A stretch of 64,000 nucleotides of DNA from Hemerocallis citrina (Eukaryota; Streptophyta; Magnoliopsida; Asparagales; Asphodelaceae). Shown one piece after another: positions 1-12,400 of the stretch. The notes under the pieces are model-generated. The model was not told where the DNA came from, ran no database searches, and saw only the letters and a list, made by a program, of their open reading frames with translations. Position numbers and translations under genes: made by a program. The stretch is from positions 172,882,686-172,946,685 of the forward strand of contig CM030363.1 of assembly GCA_017893485.1 (NCBI GenBank), in the 5' to 3' direction. Position 1 is the stretch's first letter, and each line of letters starts with the position of its first letter.

Positions 1-2385
1 TACTTATCGTGGACTTGCAAAATACCATATACCATGTTGTTTGGACATCCAGTACACCATATTTCATGTTTGGTTATGATTTGGACAATTTCCGTAGAAT
101 CTATGTTGATTTGTGTATGAGGAATAATTCTGTATTTTCTGTTACCTTGCTTTTGATAAGTATCTTAGACCCTATTAAGGTCGATATATGAAAAATATTT
201 GCGAACATGAACTGTAGAGAATTCTGTCTATTTTCCAACCCTTCTCACAGATCTCAATTTCGTTTTACGAGTTATGAGTTATGTCTATTTTACTACAGAG
301 GTGTAGAGAAATTTCCAGATCTTGTTTTCTATGAATCTGAAGAGTAATCTATTTTTATCATGATGTTAAAAGTATTATTTTGATCCAATACTTTGTACAA
401 TACAACTAGACTTGATTAGGATTAACCCTGATTTTTTGTGGATTTAATTGATGAGTTTTACAAACCGTTCTATGTTTCCAAACAATTACTGTACATGCAG
501 AATTTTCATACTGTTCAGTACAGAACCTGATTTTCAACCAAATTATACTTGCTGTTTGTAAAATATTTGTGAATATAAAAGTTTGCCTACTTTGTCTATT
601 TTATAAAACTTTTTGCGGATTTGGATTTTGATTTATGGTTTGTGAGATATTGTTGTTTTCGTACTGCAGTGTTTATAATTCCAGATTTACAAAACTACTG
701 CATCTTGATGTTTTTTCATTTTTGTTGACTAAACTATTTATATTGAAAATTTATGAAGCTTTATTCTGATGCTTCAAATATAGGGGAATACCCCAGATTT
801 TTTGTGGATTTAATTAATGAGTTTTCATGCTGTTTTCCTGACTGTGAATACAAAATACTGATTTTTGACTGAACATGTTATCTAGATTCAAATCTGTTTT
901 GAGACTTGTTGTTGTGAAATACCATATGACCTATATATATCTGCTGGATTCGACCGGGAGTCTATTTTCCAGATTCTTTGACGGATCCAGATTTGCATTT
1001 TTGTAGCAACAAGAATGCCAGTTTTAGTGCATTACTGTCTTACTGTCCTGAACTAGAATTTTCGTTGTTCTATTCTTTTATGAGTTACCTTTCACCTGTA
1101 CATATTTATCTTTCATCCTGAACTTGTTACTTGTTTATAACATGTTATTCTTGACCTGTTTTATGCACATACATGCCTGTCTGATAATAATAATTAATAA
1201 CCAAGTCGGGGTCAACGGAAAGATCTAGTAGTGTGAAATTATAGAAATGTGTACTTGGAAGGGGGGCCGTGTTTTCCATACTAAGCATCTGTTATGTGAT
1301 ACAATACTGTTATACTGATTACCTGATTGCACGCTTCTCTATAGGAAGGTGTACTCGAAGGAGGACCCGTAGGTTTTTACTGTCTGATTACTGTTACTGA
1401 TTACCTGACTGCACACTTCCCTATAGGAAGGTGTACTCGGAGGTGGACCAGTAGGTTCTTACTGTCTGATTACTGTCTGATTACTGATACCTGAGTACAC
1501 GGACCTATATGATCCCATACGAAATCTAAACATAACTTGTTTGAATGTAGCAACCATGTGGTAAAAATTTGGGACGCATGAAGTGCTACCTAGATAGTAA
1601 TAAACACAAGACTGTAAGAACATAACATCTGTTAATTGTTATCTGTTAAATGCTACTGGACACTGTTATCTATTACTGTCTGACTGTTATTTGATATTGT
1701 TATCTGTATACTTGTCTGCATGCTGTTGACACTTGACACATGTTACTTGTACCTGTTAATATACCATGCTACTTTATTCTGTTTTCCCAATTTATGTTAA
1801 ATATTCTATTCTGTTGATATGTTAAATATACTTGTACCTGGTATATAGCATGCCTATATCATGCTATGTTTGTTTCTGCTGTTATTTTATATCTGTTTAT
1901 TTATTCCCTGTACTTGTATCCTGCACTACAAGCGGCCTATGACTTGCATTGACGGGAGTTTGTTTTTTTCCTTTTCCTCTTCCTGCAATTTATTTAATTG
2001 CAGACCAGGATGATTAGTTGCCAGATGGAGTTGGTGATATGACATATTATTTGCTGGAGTTTTTATTGTTATTAGTTCCTGTTGCTTATTTGAACAATTG
2101 TATTTGATACTTAGATTTATATGTATTTGGACAATATGACCCAGGATTATTGACTTATTTAAATCTGATTTAATTGAGATTATTATTATATTTTGTTTCA
2201 AGTAAATTCTGTTGGTATTTTGATTCATATATGCATGCTTGGTTGACTTTTCTTGCTTCCGACTCTGATTATTTCTGTGAGATATTTTAAAGATTCTGAA
2301 CAGCTTATGGATGATGAAAATCATTCGCTGGGCTTAATCACGTATCCGTATTCCGTATTCTCTTTTTGGGAAGCGGTGCGTGACA
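1..2385 (+). mobile_element. LTR (3' part) of plus-strand Ty3/Gypsy element, LTR family A
   Basis: AT-rich, non-coding sequence ending in GGAAGCGGTGCGTGACA at 2385, followed 10 bases later by a tRNA-Met primer binding site and a gag region, so this is the 3' portion of a 5' LTR. Its left end lies outside the window. The last 100 bases match the ends of the LTRs at 9434, 29792 and 34926 (cattcgctgrgc, gtattccgtatt and gggcgtgaca blocks), which defines one family with several copies here. I see no gene in this stretch. Confidence 0.8.
1321..1488 (+). repeat. Two-copy tandem repeat inside the LTR
   Basis: A unit of about 82-86 bp occurs twice, at 1321-1402 and 1403-1488. Both copies carry CTATAGGAAGGTGTACTCG followed by GGAC and GTAGGTT. 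The copies differ by point changes and by an extra CTGATTACTGT block in the second. Confidence 0.8.
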
Positions 2386-2395
2386 AGGTTTTTAG

Positions 2396-2409
2396 TGGTA
2401 TCAGTGTCC
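2396..2409 (+). other. Primer binding site (tRNA-iMet type) of plus-strand Gypsy element
   Basis: TGGTATCAGTGTCC sits just after the LTR end (2385). Plant Gypsy elements primed by initiator tRNA-Met carry TGGTATCAGAGC; this copy has a mismatch (GTG for GAG). The minus-strand element of the same family has the canonical form at 9411-9423. Confidence 0.8.
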
Positions 2410-3047
2410 AGGTTTGGCTAATGTATTAGTTGCCTAATATATTAGACAAACTTGGCTTGAACTGGGATCAGCTCAACATTTCACCAACCATGCATACATA
2501 AATGAATTGTAATCAACTTTGATCTGGATGCTAATTATTTTTGGTTTTGTGCAGACCATGGCTCGTAGAGGTTCTACTTCTCGTCTCCAGGATGATCATC
2601 CCGGATTTGAGGCTGTCACCAATGTGTTGGAATGGCTGATCAATATACAGTAGAACCACAATGATTTGGTGATGGCTGCTTTGGAAGCTGCTCGAGTTTC
2701 GCCGCCCGCTGTGTCACGCAGGAAGCTCTTCCTCCCCGTCTGGGTACAGTTACGGACTTCATGAGGCAGCATCCCGACAGGTTTTCAAGCACTAAGACGC
2801 CTTTGGAGGCAGAATAGTGGCTAATCCGGACTGAGCAACTGCTTTTGGCAGCTAGGGTTGCAGAGGTTGATAAGTGGATGTGGTGGCCATCCAGTTGGTG
2901 GATCTGGCTCATATTTGGTGGAGGTCCGAATCCGAAAGGCTCGAACGATCGATCACTTGGGCCACTTTCACTAGGGGCTTATTGGAGAAGTTCTTCTCTA
3001 GCAGCACTAGAGTTGAGATGGAGAAACAATTCCTGGCCCTGAAATTG

Positions 3048-3126
3048 GTTGGTCATTATTTCTATTATCGAAATTTTGTTACATATTGTCCATGCAATGT
3101 TGTAACATGAAACTTTCTTGAAATAG
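3048..3126 (+). other. Intron-like GT-AG segment in gag
   Basis: 79 bp starting GTTGGTCATT and ending TTGAAATAG. Upstream codons read FLALKL and downstream codons read GSRSVDEYAAEF, adjacent in related gag proteins. The segment is not a multiple of three, so it breaks the frame unless removed. The corresponding place in the element at 39860-40640 (INLRQ-GSMTV) has no such insert. It could be a real intron or a small insertion with chance splice signals. Confidence 0.5.
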
Positions 3127-3765
3127 GGCTCCAGGTCAGTGGATGAGTATGCAGCTGAATTTACAAGACTTAGCCGATGCGCAGCCGTTCTTGTGGCGAA
3201 CGAAGAGGATAGGGCTCGTAGAATCATATTGGGGCTTGAGCGAGAGATTATGGTGCAGCTTGTCTCTCTTCGCTTGTGCACTTATGCTGAGGCTCTTGAA
3301 GCAGCTCGAGCTTAGGAGCAGGCTTGTGGTGGATTGGCTCCTTCTAAGCAGACTGTTCTGCACTCCTCAGTTGTTGCTAGGCCTTTTGGTGGGCCTATTC
3401 GGAGGCCTGTTCCCTGCCCGTCCTGTCAGGGCAACTCCTTACTCTTCTGCTAGTTCCCAGAAGGGTGGTTTTTGTGACTTCTGCCAGATGTCTGGGCATG
3501 ACCGCAAGAACTGTTGGCGCGTCAACTGTCGGTGCTTTAGGTGTGGCGCCGCCGATCATTCAGTGCGGGATTGTCCGCAGCTGCAACAGTAGATGGCTCT
3601 TCCAGCCAGGGTCCCGTTCAGCAGGTGGCTCCCGCTTGTGGTCCAATCAGGCCACCGCTTCCTCCGTAGCGCCAGATTGTCGGTCAGAGGACCGCTGCCC
3701 CAGGAAAGGTTAGGCTTTCAACCTAACTGCTGCTGATGCTGAGTCAGCAGAGGGTGTTGTTGCAG

Positions 3766-3910
3766 GTATATTTTGCATTTGTTTTTCTGTTATTTCTCTT
3801 TTGCTTCTTTCATTTTGCCTTGTTTTATTCTTTCATGTTATCTTCCCGCATTTTGTTTCCCTCACCTCTGTTCAACTCTTTTTCTCTTTGTCTTTTTGAT
3901 TCCATATTAG
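3766..3910 (+). other. Intron-like GT-AG segment at the gag/protease border
   Basis: 145 bp starting GTATATTTTG and ending CCATATTAG, with a strongly T/C-rich stretch before the AG, as at a plant acceptor. Removing it joins EGVVAG to IVIVCSFPAHVLF in frame (phase 1), the expected order of the protease N-terminus. It is not a multiple of three (48 codons plus one base). Confidence 0.55.
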
Positions 3911-4116
3911 GTATTGTCATTGTTTGCTCTTTCCCTGCTCATGTTCTTTTTTATTCCGAGGCAACCCATTCCTTTATCTCTTCTCGGTTCGTGGCTCGCC
4001 ATCAGTTGGAGTGCAGCATCATGTCAGAGACTTGAAACATTGTGACATGTGGTGGTGTTGTCATTTTTTCCTGGGAGTGTAGGCAGTGTCCCGTGATTAT
4101 TGGTGGCACAGATTTC

Positions 4117-4381
4117 GTCAGTTGAATGAACTGACGCGCCCACAGTTTTACATGCAGGGTAAAGATGCTTGACACAATTGAAGTATACATACTGCTCAAG
4201 ATTGATTAAAATGTTGTTTCATGTAATTTAATGTAAAATTGCTTCCGCTGTAAAAATGTAAAGGTGTAATGTAACTCTGATGTAAGAAATGTTTTTATTT
4301 CCTTGTAAAATTGTACGAAAGAAATGTACAGATCCTGTGGAACTTCGAATTCATTTGTATTTTAGAATTCGGGGTGTTACA
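4117..4381 (+). mobile_element. 3' remnant of an LTR from another family
   Basis: Ends in TTCGGGGTGTTACA at 4381, a typical plant Gypsy LTR terminus. The start (cagttgaatgaactgacg, then cgcccacag) resembles the reverse complement of LTR sequence near 24610 and 42860. It joins broken protease on the left and the LTR at 4382 on the right, so both borders are rearrangement or insertion junctions. Confidence 0.6.
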
Positions 4382-6636
4382 ACTAGACATCTGGGGATAC
4401 ATTTCATATTCAGGAAGTTATTGATCTTAGTGACATTATCTAGGTCGAAACAGCAAGGTAATGTTCAGGTCGGCGTAAATTTTCAGGATGTCAACATATT
4501 CTTTTTAAATAAAACGATTAAAAAGTTAAGGACGGTGAATTGGGGGTTAACAATTATAAATCACAGCAAGCCATACCTATGTGAACATGGTATTAAGATG
4601 TGTAATGTCCATAATCTTGCTAATCATAAACAACTAGTACACTAACATCAATTATATAAGCCATCAATACTAGTATGCAATCTACAATTGTTATGAGATG
4701 TCATAACATGAAATACAATAATAATCCATATTCCTATATTCAATAACTAACCATATGTATGCATGTAAGATTCTCTATACATTGGAGACAAAGATGTCAC
4801 GAAGTCAAGACTACTACTTGGATTCGCTTATGTAAATCCGTAGTATCCCAACGATAGGTAATAATAAGCAATACGCGATAATCAAATTGGATCTACTTGC
4901 GGGATTCAATAAACAATTTCGAATATGATAGAATAACTATTCGAGAAGAAATGACTTGCCTTTAGATGATGATTAGATCTGATAATTTGAGAATAACGGA
5001 ATCGGAATCCCGGCGACACGGCGATGAGCAAACGATCACGATAATCACGATCGGGCACGGATCTCGATGATCAAGATGGTGATCAAGATGAAGATCAAGC
5101 GAATCCAACGGCCGAGATCGAATATAAAAACATATAAGAATTAGAAGAGTACCAAAAGAGTAAATATACCATGATTGACAATTTGATGAATGAGAACCAA
5201 AGTGGATCAAATATTTAACTCACCAAGTAGAAGACGAACGAGACGATCGAGACGATCAAGGGTCGAGATCAAGTGTGATCGGTCGATTGGACGGCTGAGA
5301 TTGAAGATCAAGATGATGATCAATGCAATCCAACGGACAAGATCAACGAATCAAAATGATGATCATCAAGATCGTGATGATCAACGATTGGACGGTCGTG
5401 ATTGGATCGGCTGATGCTTGATGGAGATCACGATCAAACCAGATCGGACGGCTGAGATCGATCAAGGGCACTGTTGGCTGACCCAAGAACAGAGGAGACC
5501 GATGATCGGGTGCAGCGATGGCCGAAGGCAGGGGTGTCGACTCGGGGTGGCGCACTGGCGTAGGGGCAGCAGAGGTAGTCTGAGTTGGCGCTGCTGTCGA
5601 GAGGAGGCAGGGAGGTGCAGTCGCTGGTCGTCGAGGCGAGGGTGTAGGGCGACGCTGCAGAGGTCGCGACAGGAGGTCGAGAGCGACGGGAAGGGTGTTG
5701 GTGTTGCTGTCGAGGCTGAAGACGACAGGCTGTCGACGAGTGGGGAGGCGCTGTTGTCGTCGGAGGGGATGACGTTAGGGAGGGTCGCGCCGGGGCACTG
5801 ACGTTGCTGGCGTCGCGACTAGAAGGTGCATCGGGGCTGCTGGTGGCGTCTGTTGTGGAGGTGGTGGTCGCTGGCGTCTGTGACACAATAGGGCAGGGCG
5901 ATCGGGGCAGGGGACCAGGGCTCGGGAGAGAGCAGGGCGGAGCGTCGGGCTGTCGAGGTCCGGGCGAGGTGGATTAACGGGAAGAGAGAGAGACGAACGG
6001 GAGGTAGGGGGTGAAGGAACAGGGGGCGGCTAGGGGTTGGTATAGAAATAGGGTAAACAGGGTAGGGTTATATATTAGGGTTATAGGGTTAAATGGGTTG
6101 TGGGTATTGGATATCCAATAAGGAATAAGGTTTAGAGTATAGGGTATTAAATCCAATTGGAAATAATTATAAAAATATTAGATAAATTAGAGTATGTTCA
6201 GGCTAAAATTAAAACAATAATAATGATAATATTAACAATAAAAATAATAATAATGCTAATAATAACACTAACAAAATAATACTGATAGTTATAATAATAG
6301 TGAAAATATTAATAAAAATGCTGATAACAGTAATAATAAAAATGATAATAATAACAATAATAATAATAATATTAATAACAGTAATAATAATAATATATGT
6401 ACATCAAAATGCAAAATTTGGTTTTTAACAGATTATTAAAATAGTACAAGTAGTGGATCAAGTAGAAATAGGAATTGGGGTTACAATATACTATTATTTG
6501 AAAATAAACATAATTTACGATTAGAAAAGATTTTAACAGAAAATTAAAAAAATGAATTTAACACAACTAGATTTATAAATAATCAGAATACATAAAATCA
6601 TTCAAAATATATATATTTACGGGAACGGGGGTTACA
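4382..6636 (-). mobile_element. 3' LTR (partial) of the minus-strand family A element
   Basis: Starts on the minus strand with TGTAACCCCCGTTCC at 6636 and is collinear with 12808-11034 of the other LTR; homology stops abruptly at 4382 (actagacatctgg, matched at 11034). It contains a GC-rich leader at about 5420-5960 whose minus strand is rich in Pro, Ser, Thr and Arg codons; I regard this as LTR leader rather than protein. 6190-6400 is an imperfect AAT/AAC-rich low-complexity stretch. Confidence 0.8.
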
Positions 6637-7495
6637 AATCCTACCCACCTTACAACAAAATTTTGTCATTAAAATTTGCTTAGGCGGTACATAGGACAAG
6701 GCATAAGCAAACTCTTATAGGGTAACAAAATATGGGATTCAAGGGAAAAGACAAAATGGTGGCAACACCAAAATAAGAAGGGAAATGGATAACAATGATG
6801 TCAATGAAATGCATAAAAGAAAAATAAACAATATCAAAGGAAAGAAACAACACAAGATAACCAAGGAAGATATGGAGTAGGTAGAACTGGAATCGAAGAG
6901 AGAATAGACAGGGAAGAATTGAACCAATCAAGGAATCAACAGATGAAGATGAATACAAGGAACAAGGGGAAAGCAACAATACAGGGAAAAAGAAACAAGA
7001 GAATCCTGGAACCTGTGGGTTATGGGCCCACCACGCTTCTGCTGCGCTACTCCGATGGTGATGTCCCAAGCTGCATACGTGTCGTAGTAGGCCACATAAC
7101 AGCAATCGACGAACCGAGCATGAAGACAAAAATGAGACACCAGGATCAAGGAGAGTATGGGCTCAAGATAGATATAAATCAATAATGCAAAATGAATATA
7201 AAGTTGGCTTCAGTTTAAATAGTTAAAAGATATGCTATAAATCAAAACTAATGGGCTTTAACAAAAATAATAATAACAACAAATATTAATAATAAGAATA
7301 ATAATATCAAAAATAATAAAAATAATAATAAAAATAATATTAAAAATTATAATAGCAATAATAATAACAGTAATAAAAATCTTCATGATCATACTGGTAA
7401 TAATAACAATAATAAAATTGAAAATGTTAACAATACTGATAATAATGATAATACATACATGACAGAATAGGAGTTAACACATTCATGAAAATAAT

Positions 7496-7559
<64 letters not shown>

Positions 7560-7565
7560 CAACAA
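7496..7565. repeat. (AAT)n microsatellite
   Basis: About twenty perfect AAT units followed by AAC units. The surrounding 7200-8000 region is irregularly AAT/AAC-rich. A long Tyr run on the minus strand is a by-product of the repeat. Confidence 0.95.
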
Positions 7566-8574
7566 CAATTATAATAATAACGATAACAAAATACATTAAC
7601 AATACTGGTAAGAATAATAATGCAAGACAGAATATAACTTGGGTTCAACGTTTTGTTTTGCAGGAAGGTAATTCAATATTAACCTCAATGAAAGCAACAA
7701 TAATAATAGCAATGGTAATATCAATAATAATAATGATACCAATAATAATAGCGAAAACCATAGCAATAATAATAATAGTAGTAATAATAATATTATATAA
7801 CAAAATTAAGAATCTGGCTTATCAACCCTATAAATAAATCAAACAGGGATATATATAGTCGATCAATTAAAAATGGAAAGTGAAGTCAAAATACACGATT
7901 AATTCCCAATCGTAAGAAAATAGGAAGACTATTCACATAGAATAAGAAGTCAAAAGTGAAGAGATAAAACCCAAATATAAAAAGGTTGATAACCATACAA
8001 ATAATAAAGGGACACAAACTTTAAAGGTTGTAAAAAAAATAGTTTTGGGAAAATAACCAGTCAAGATACATTGAAATATGAACAAATTTAGCTAAGTAAA
8101 GAAATATTAATAACAATGAATATAAAAGACATAATAATTAGTGAATACTCGAAAAACACATAAAAGGGTAATGAGCAAAATGGACCAAAATATTCATATG
8201 CAAGAAGACTTAAAAGGAGTTCATTAAATATTACAAAAGTAAGCGTCGGATAATTAATTAGGACGTAGAAATGAAAGTAAGTGAGAAATCTAAAATGTTA
8301 ACGAATTGGAAAACAGTGACAATAAATAATAATTCACAAAGCAACGAAAACTTACACCATAGTTGATGTACTCAATCTTAACATAAATGAAAAAAATTTG
8401 TAAACACAAAATAGAGTAAAATCAACTATACTAGTTCAAATCGTATGGAAACATAAAGTGTAATTGTATAAACAAAATGTCATAAAGAAAATATTTTTTT
8501 ACCATTAGTTTCATTATATAAGTAAAAAGTCTTGAAATATCAATTAGCAAATAGGTAGACAATCTTGCTTCCTT

Positions 8575-8730
8575 AACATCAAGTTGCATGTTTGCCTCCA
8601 CGACATCAGGTTGCAGGTTGCCGTGTGGATATTCGTTTGCACATTTTGCCTCGTCGACATTCAGTTGCAATTTGCCTCCATTGACATCGAGTTGCATATT
8701 TGCCATCTTAACATTAGGTTGCACCGAAAT
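8575..8730 (-). repeat. Short degenerate tandem repeat (about 30 bp unit)
   Basis: On the minus strand ANMQLDV- and LQLNVDE-like peptides recur about five times between 8575 and 8730 (DNA core gacatcragttgcawrtttgcc on the plus strand). It lies in the interior of the deleted LTR element; function unknown. Confidence 0.6.
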
Positions 8731-9410
8731 AGTGAAATGGAAGATGTAATCTTCCATATGCACAGGGATATGGGACATTTAATTTAAATATGATATTATG
8801 TTTTGAAATTCATGATATAAAAATAGTAGAAAAGTAAGAAATGTAGTTGAAAGTCACACAATGGAATATCATAATAGATGTATAGATTATAAATATCCAA
8901 CACAATAGTATAAAATAGTAGTAGTGAAAATGATTTATAAAAGTAGGGAGAAAAACGGAATGAATACATGCATAAGCACAATGCAAATGTGAATGAGAAA
9001 ATAAATATGCAGCGTAACAATTTATACAATAATATATCATAAAAATATACAGTAACATAGAAATTAAACAAGCCTCTAACATGTCGTTGAAGATCCATCG
9101 ATGCCGATCGACGAACCAAGCGGGAAGAAAAGAATGGACAACTTCTGAATCAAAGGAATATGCGCACAAAAGAATAAAATTATACCCAGTAAAGAATCAA
9201 TGAATGTGAATGAATGGAAGGAACGAAACAACTAAGAAATGAAGGACTGAATATGAAGGAATCAAAAAGTGGATCAAAAATGTTGTAATCCAGATTATAT
9301 GTTGGTTATCAATTATTCATGTGATTCACGCGTGTTGTACATATTGTTGAGTCAAACCGGTTTAACCCAACTAATCAGGGTCCAACCCCAAACTAGTTAG
9401 AGTCAAACCT

Positions 9411-9423
9411 GGCTCTGATACCA
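9411..9423 (-). other. Primer binding site (tRNA-iMet) of minus-strand family A element
   Basis: GGCTCTGATACCA on the plus strand is the complement of TGGTATCAGAGCC. It stands ten bases inside the LTR edge at 9434, as expected for a Gypsy element transcribed on the minus strand. Confidence 0.9.
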
Positions 9424-9433
9424 CTAAAAATCC

Positions 9434-12400
9434 TGTTACGCTCCGCTTCCCAAAAATACGAAATGCAAGCACGTGACACGGCCCAGCGAATGACTTGCGT
9501 CATTCATAGGCTGTCATCGATCCAACTCAACAATACCAATAAGAAGTAAAACAACCACGCATGCAATGAAAGAATAATCACATAAATAACAACATAAGAA
9601 TTTAAGCATAAAAATAACCAACATAAAAATAATCCAACATCTGGAATAACAAACAATATTCGGGTCAAAGCCCACAATTCAAAGAAAACAACATTGTTCA
9701 ATTTATTAAAGTTTTCAAACAAAACAACATTTATTTAAGCGGTGCAGGAAAACATTTCTTTCCCCATTGTTGCTCCCCGAGCCCGTCAGGTAAATCTCCC
9801 TGATTACCTGTAAGATGTTCCTCTAAAGAAATGAAAAATGTCCTTAGAGCAAGTCACGGACAACAAGTAGAGAAACAGAGAACAATGACAATAACGGTAT
9901 AACGATGAATTCAATGAACGATGAAATAAATAGTGTTGGACAGTGACAAAGCGATAACAGTACAATGTGCAATAACGATGATTTATAAGGATAACGATAA
10001 ACAATAATAATAATGGTGATAATAACGATAATACTGTTCAATAAAAATGACAATATACAATGACAATGTGATGAGAATCTTAAGTCTATTATTCATCTTC
10101 AATTCCAACTAATGCACGTACTACTGCATCCTATACTACAGGTTCCATGCATACAATCAATTTCGTTTAGACTAAGGTGGTAGATTCTATAGGTCATGTA
10201 CTCGCACGATAACAATAGTAATTTCTTGCACAATAATGATAACAATAGTCGGCACGATATGTCCTAAAACAATACACGATGAATTGGGATACTGCGGTCA
10301 GTAATCCAACAATAAATCGATAGCACTAGCTGACACAATATTTTGGGAACAAAGCCCACAATACCGAGTACAATCACTATATTATCAACTATCCTTGTCA
10401 ACCCTTAAGCCTAGCTTGATTAACTTTCTTTATTTATGTAACATACAATAATGCGATTAATAAGGGACAGTAGAAAAGATGGCAACACAATCCTAAGATC
10501 ATGCAGTGTACTCTATACAATTAAATGCACCAAATATGATATTATAGATTCAATTGTATGTTATTAAACATAGGACCCAATTCTGGACAACAGTAGGTTG
10601 ATGTACCAAAATCAGAATTCTCGCTGCTACAGGATAGAAAATGTGGATCCGTCAGAAGGTCTAGAAATTAGACTTCTACCCGGTTTCAACGTATATAATT
10701 AAGGTACATAAAAGTTGTGGTAACAAGTGTCAAAACAGCAAACTATATGTGATTTTTGTTCAGCCAGAATTTGTAAAAATGTATTTATACATATGGAACA
10801 GGACTAAAACAACATTAATTAATTCTAGGAAATTTAGGGAATGTTCTCTAGTGTGTCTAGTATCAGCATGCAAAATTTCAAGTCATAATCTTATATATAG
10901 CATGGTTAAATTAATTGTGAATCAGTGTGTGGCAGCAGTTTTTAGAATCTGGAATTGTACGACACAGCAGCAGTAAAACTGCGATATCTCACAAACCGCA
11001 ACTCGGAATTCAATTCCGTCAAACAGGTATTAAACTAGACATCTGGGGATACATTTCATATTCAGGAGGTTATTAATTTTGGTGACATTATCTATGTCGA
11101 AACAGCAAGGTAATGTTCAGGTCAGCGTAAATTTTTAGGATGTCAACATATTCTTTTTGAATAAAACGATTAAAAAGTTAAGGACAGTAAATTGGGAGTT
11201 AACAATCATAAATCACAGTAAGCTATACCTATGTGAACATGGTATTAAGATGTGTAATGTCCATACTCTTGCTAATCACAAACAACTAATACACTAACAT
11301 CAATCATATAAGCCATCAATACTAGTATGCAATCTACAATTGTTGAGAAATATCATGACATGAAATATAATAATAATCTATATTCCTATATTCAATAACT
11401 AACCATATGTATGCATATAAGATTCTCTATACATTGGAGACAAAGATGACACGAAGTCAAGACTACTACTTGGATTCGCTCGTGTACATCCGTAGTATCC
11501 CAACGACAGTTAATAATAAGCAATACACGATAATCAAATTGGATCTACTTGTGGGATTCAATAAATAATTTCGAATATGATACAATAACTATTCGAGAAG
11601 AAATGACATGCCTTTAGATGATGATTAGATCCGATAATTTGAGAATAACGGGATTGGAATCTCAGTGACACGGCGACGAGCAAACGATCACGATAATCAT
11701 GGTCGGGCACGGATCTCGATGATCAGGATGGTGATCAAGATGAAGATCAAGCGAATCCAACGACCGAGATCGAATATAAAAACATATAAGAATTAGAAAA
11801 GTACCAAAAGAGTGAATATACCATGATTGACAATTTGATGAATGAGAACCAAAGTGGATCAAATATTTAACTCACCAAGTAGAAGACGAATGAGACGATC
11901 AAGACGATTAAGGGTCGAGATCAAGTGTTGTTGTCAGAAGGGACGACGTTAGGGTGGGTCGCGCCGGGGCACTCACGCTGCAGGCATCGCGACTGGAAGG
12001 TGTGTCGGGGCTGCTAGTGGCGTCTGTTGTGGAGGTGGTGGTCGCTGGCGTCTGTGACACAACAGAGCAGGGCGATCAGGGTAGGGGACCAGGGCTCGGG
12101 AGAGAGCAGGGCGGAGCATCGGGCTGTCGAGGTCGAGGCGAGGTGGGTTAACGGGAAGATAGAGAGACGAACGGGAGGTAAGGGGGTGAAGGAACAGGGG
12201 GCGGCTAGGGTTGGTATAGGAATAGGGTAAACAGGGTAGGGTTATATATTAGGGTTATAGGGTTAAATGGGTTGTGGGTATTGAATATCCAATAAGGAAT
12301 AGGGTTTAGGGTTTAGGGTATTAAATCCAATTGGAAATTATTATAAAAATATTAGATAAATTAGAGTATGTTCAGGCTAAAAATAAAACAATAATAATGA

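Larger units (their letters stand above)
2558..4116 (+). pseudogene. Broken Gypsy gag-protease (family A element)
   Basis: Remains of a Ty3/Gypsy polyprotein start. The ATG at 2558 gives MARRGSTSRLQDD. Further on come a capsid region (TDFMRQHPDRFS, then SVDEYAAEFTRLSR typical of plant gag), two CCHC zinc knuckles near 3475-3590 (CDFCQMSGHDRKNC and CFRCGAADHSVRDC), and a protease N-terminus (VLFYSEATHSFISS near 3945, where the family has DSG). The catalytic Asp and Gly are changed, so the protease would be inactive. In-frame TAG stops lie at 2651, 2815 and 3313, with frame changes between 2660 and 2870. The reading frame is continuous across 3048-3126 and 3766-3910 only if those segments are removed. 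Reverse transcriptase and integrase are absent; the sequence breaks off into another LTR at 4117. Confidence 0.85.

Noticed and set aside
5434..5886. Ser/Pro/Thr-rich 150-residue frame on the minus strand
   Set aside because: Low complexity, inside an LTR leader, deleted in the sister LTR, no domain.
7427..7648. Poly-Tyr protein frame
   Set aside because: Direct product of the (AAT)n microsatellite.
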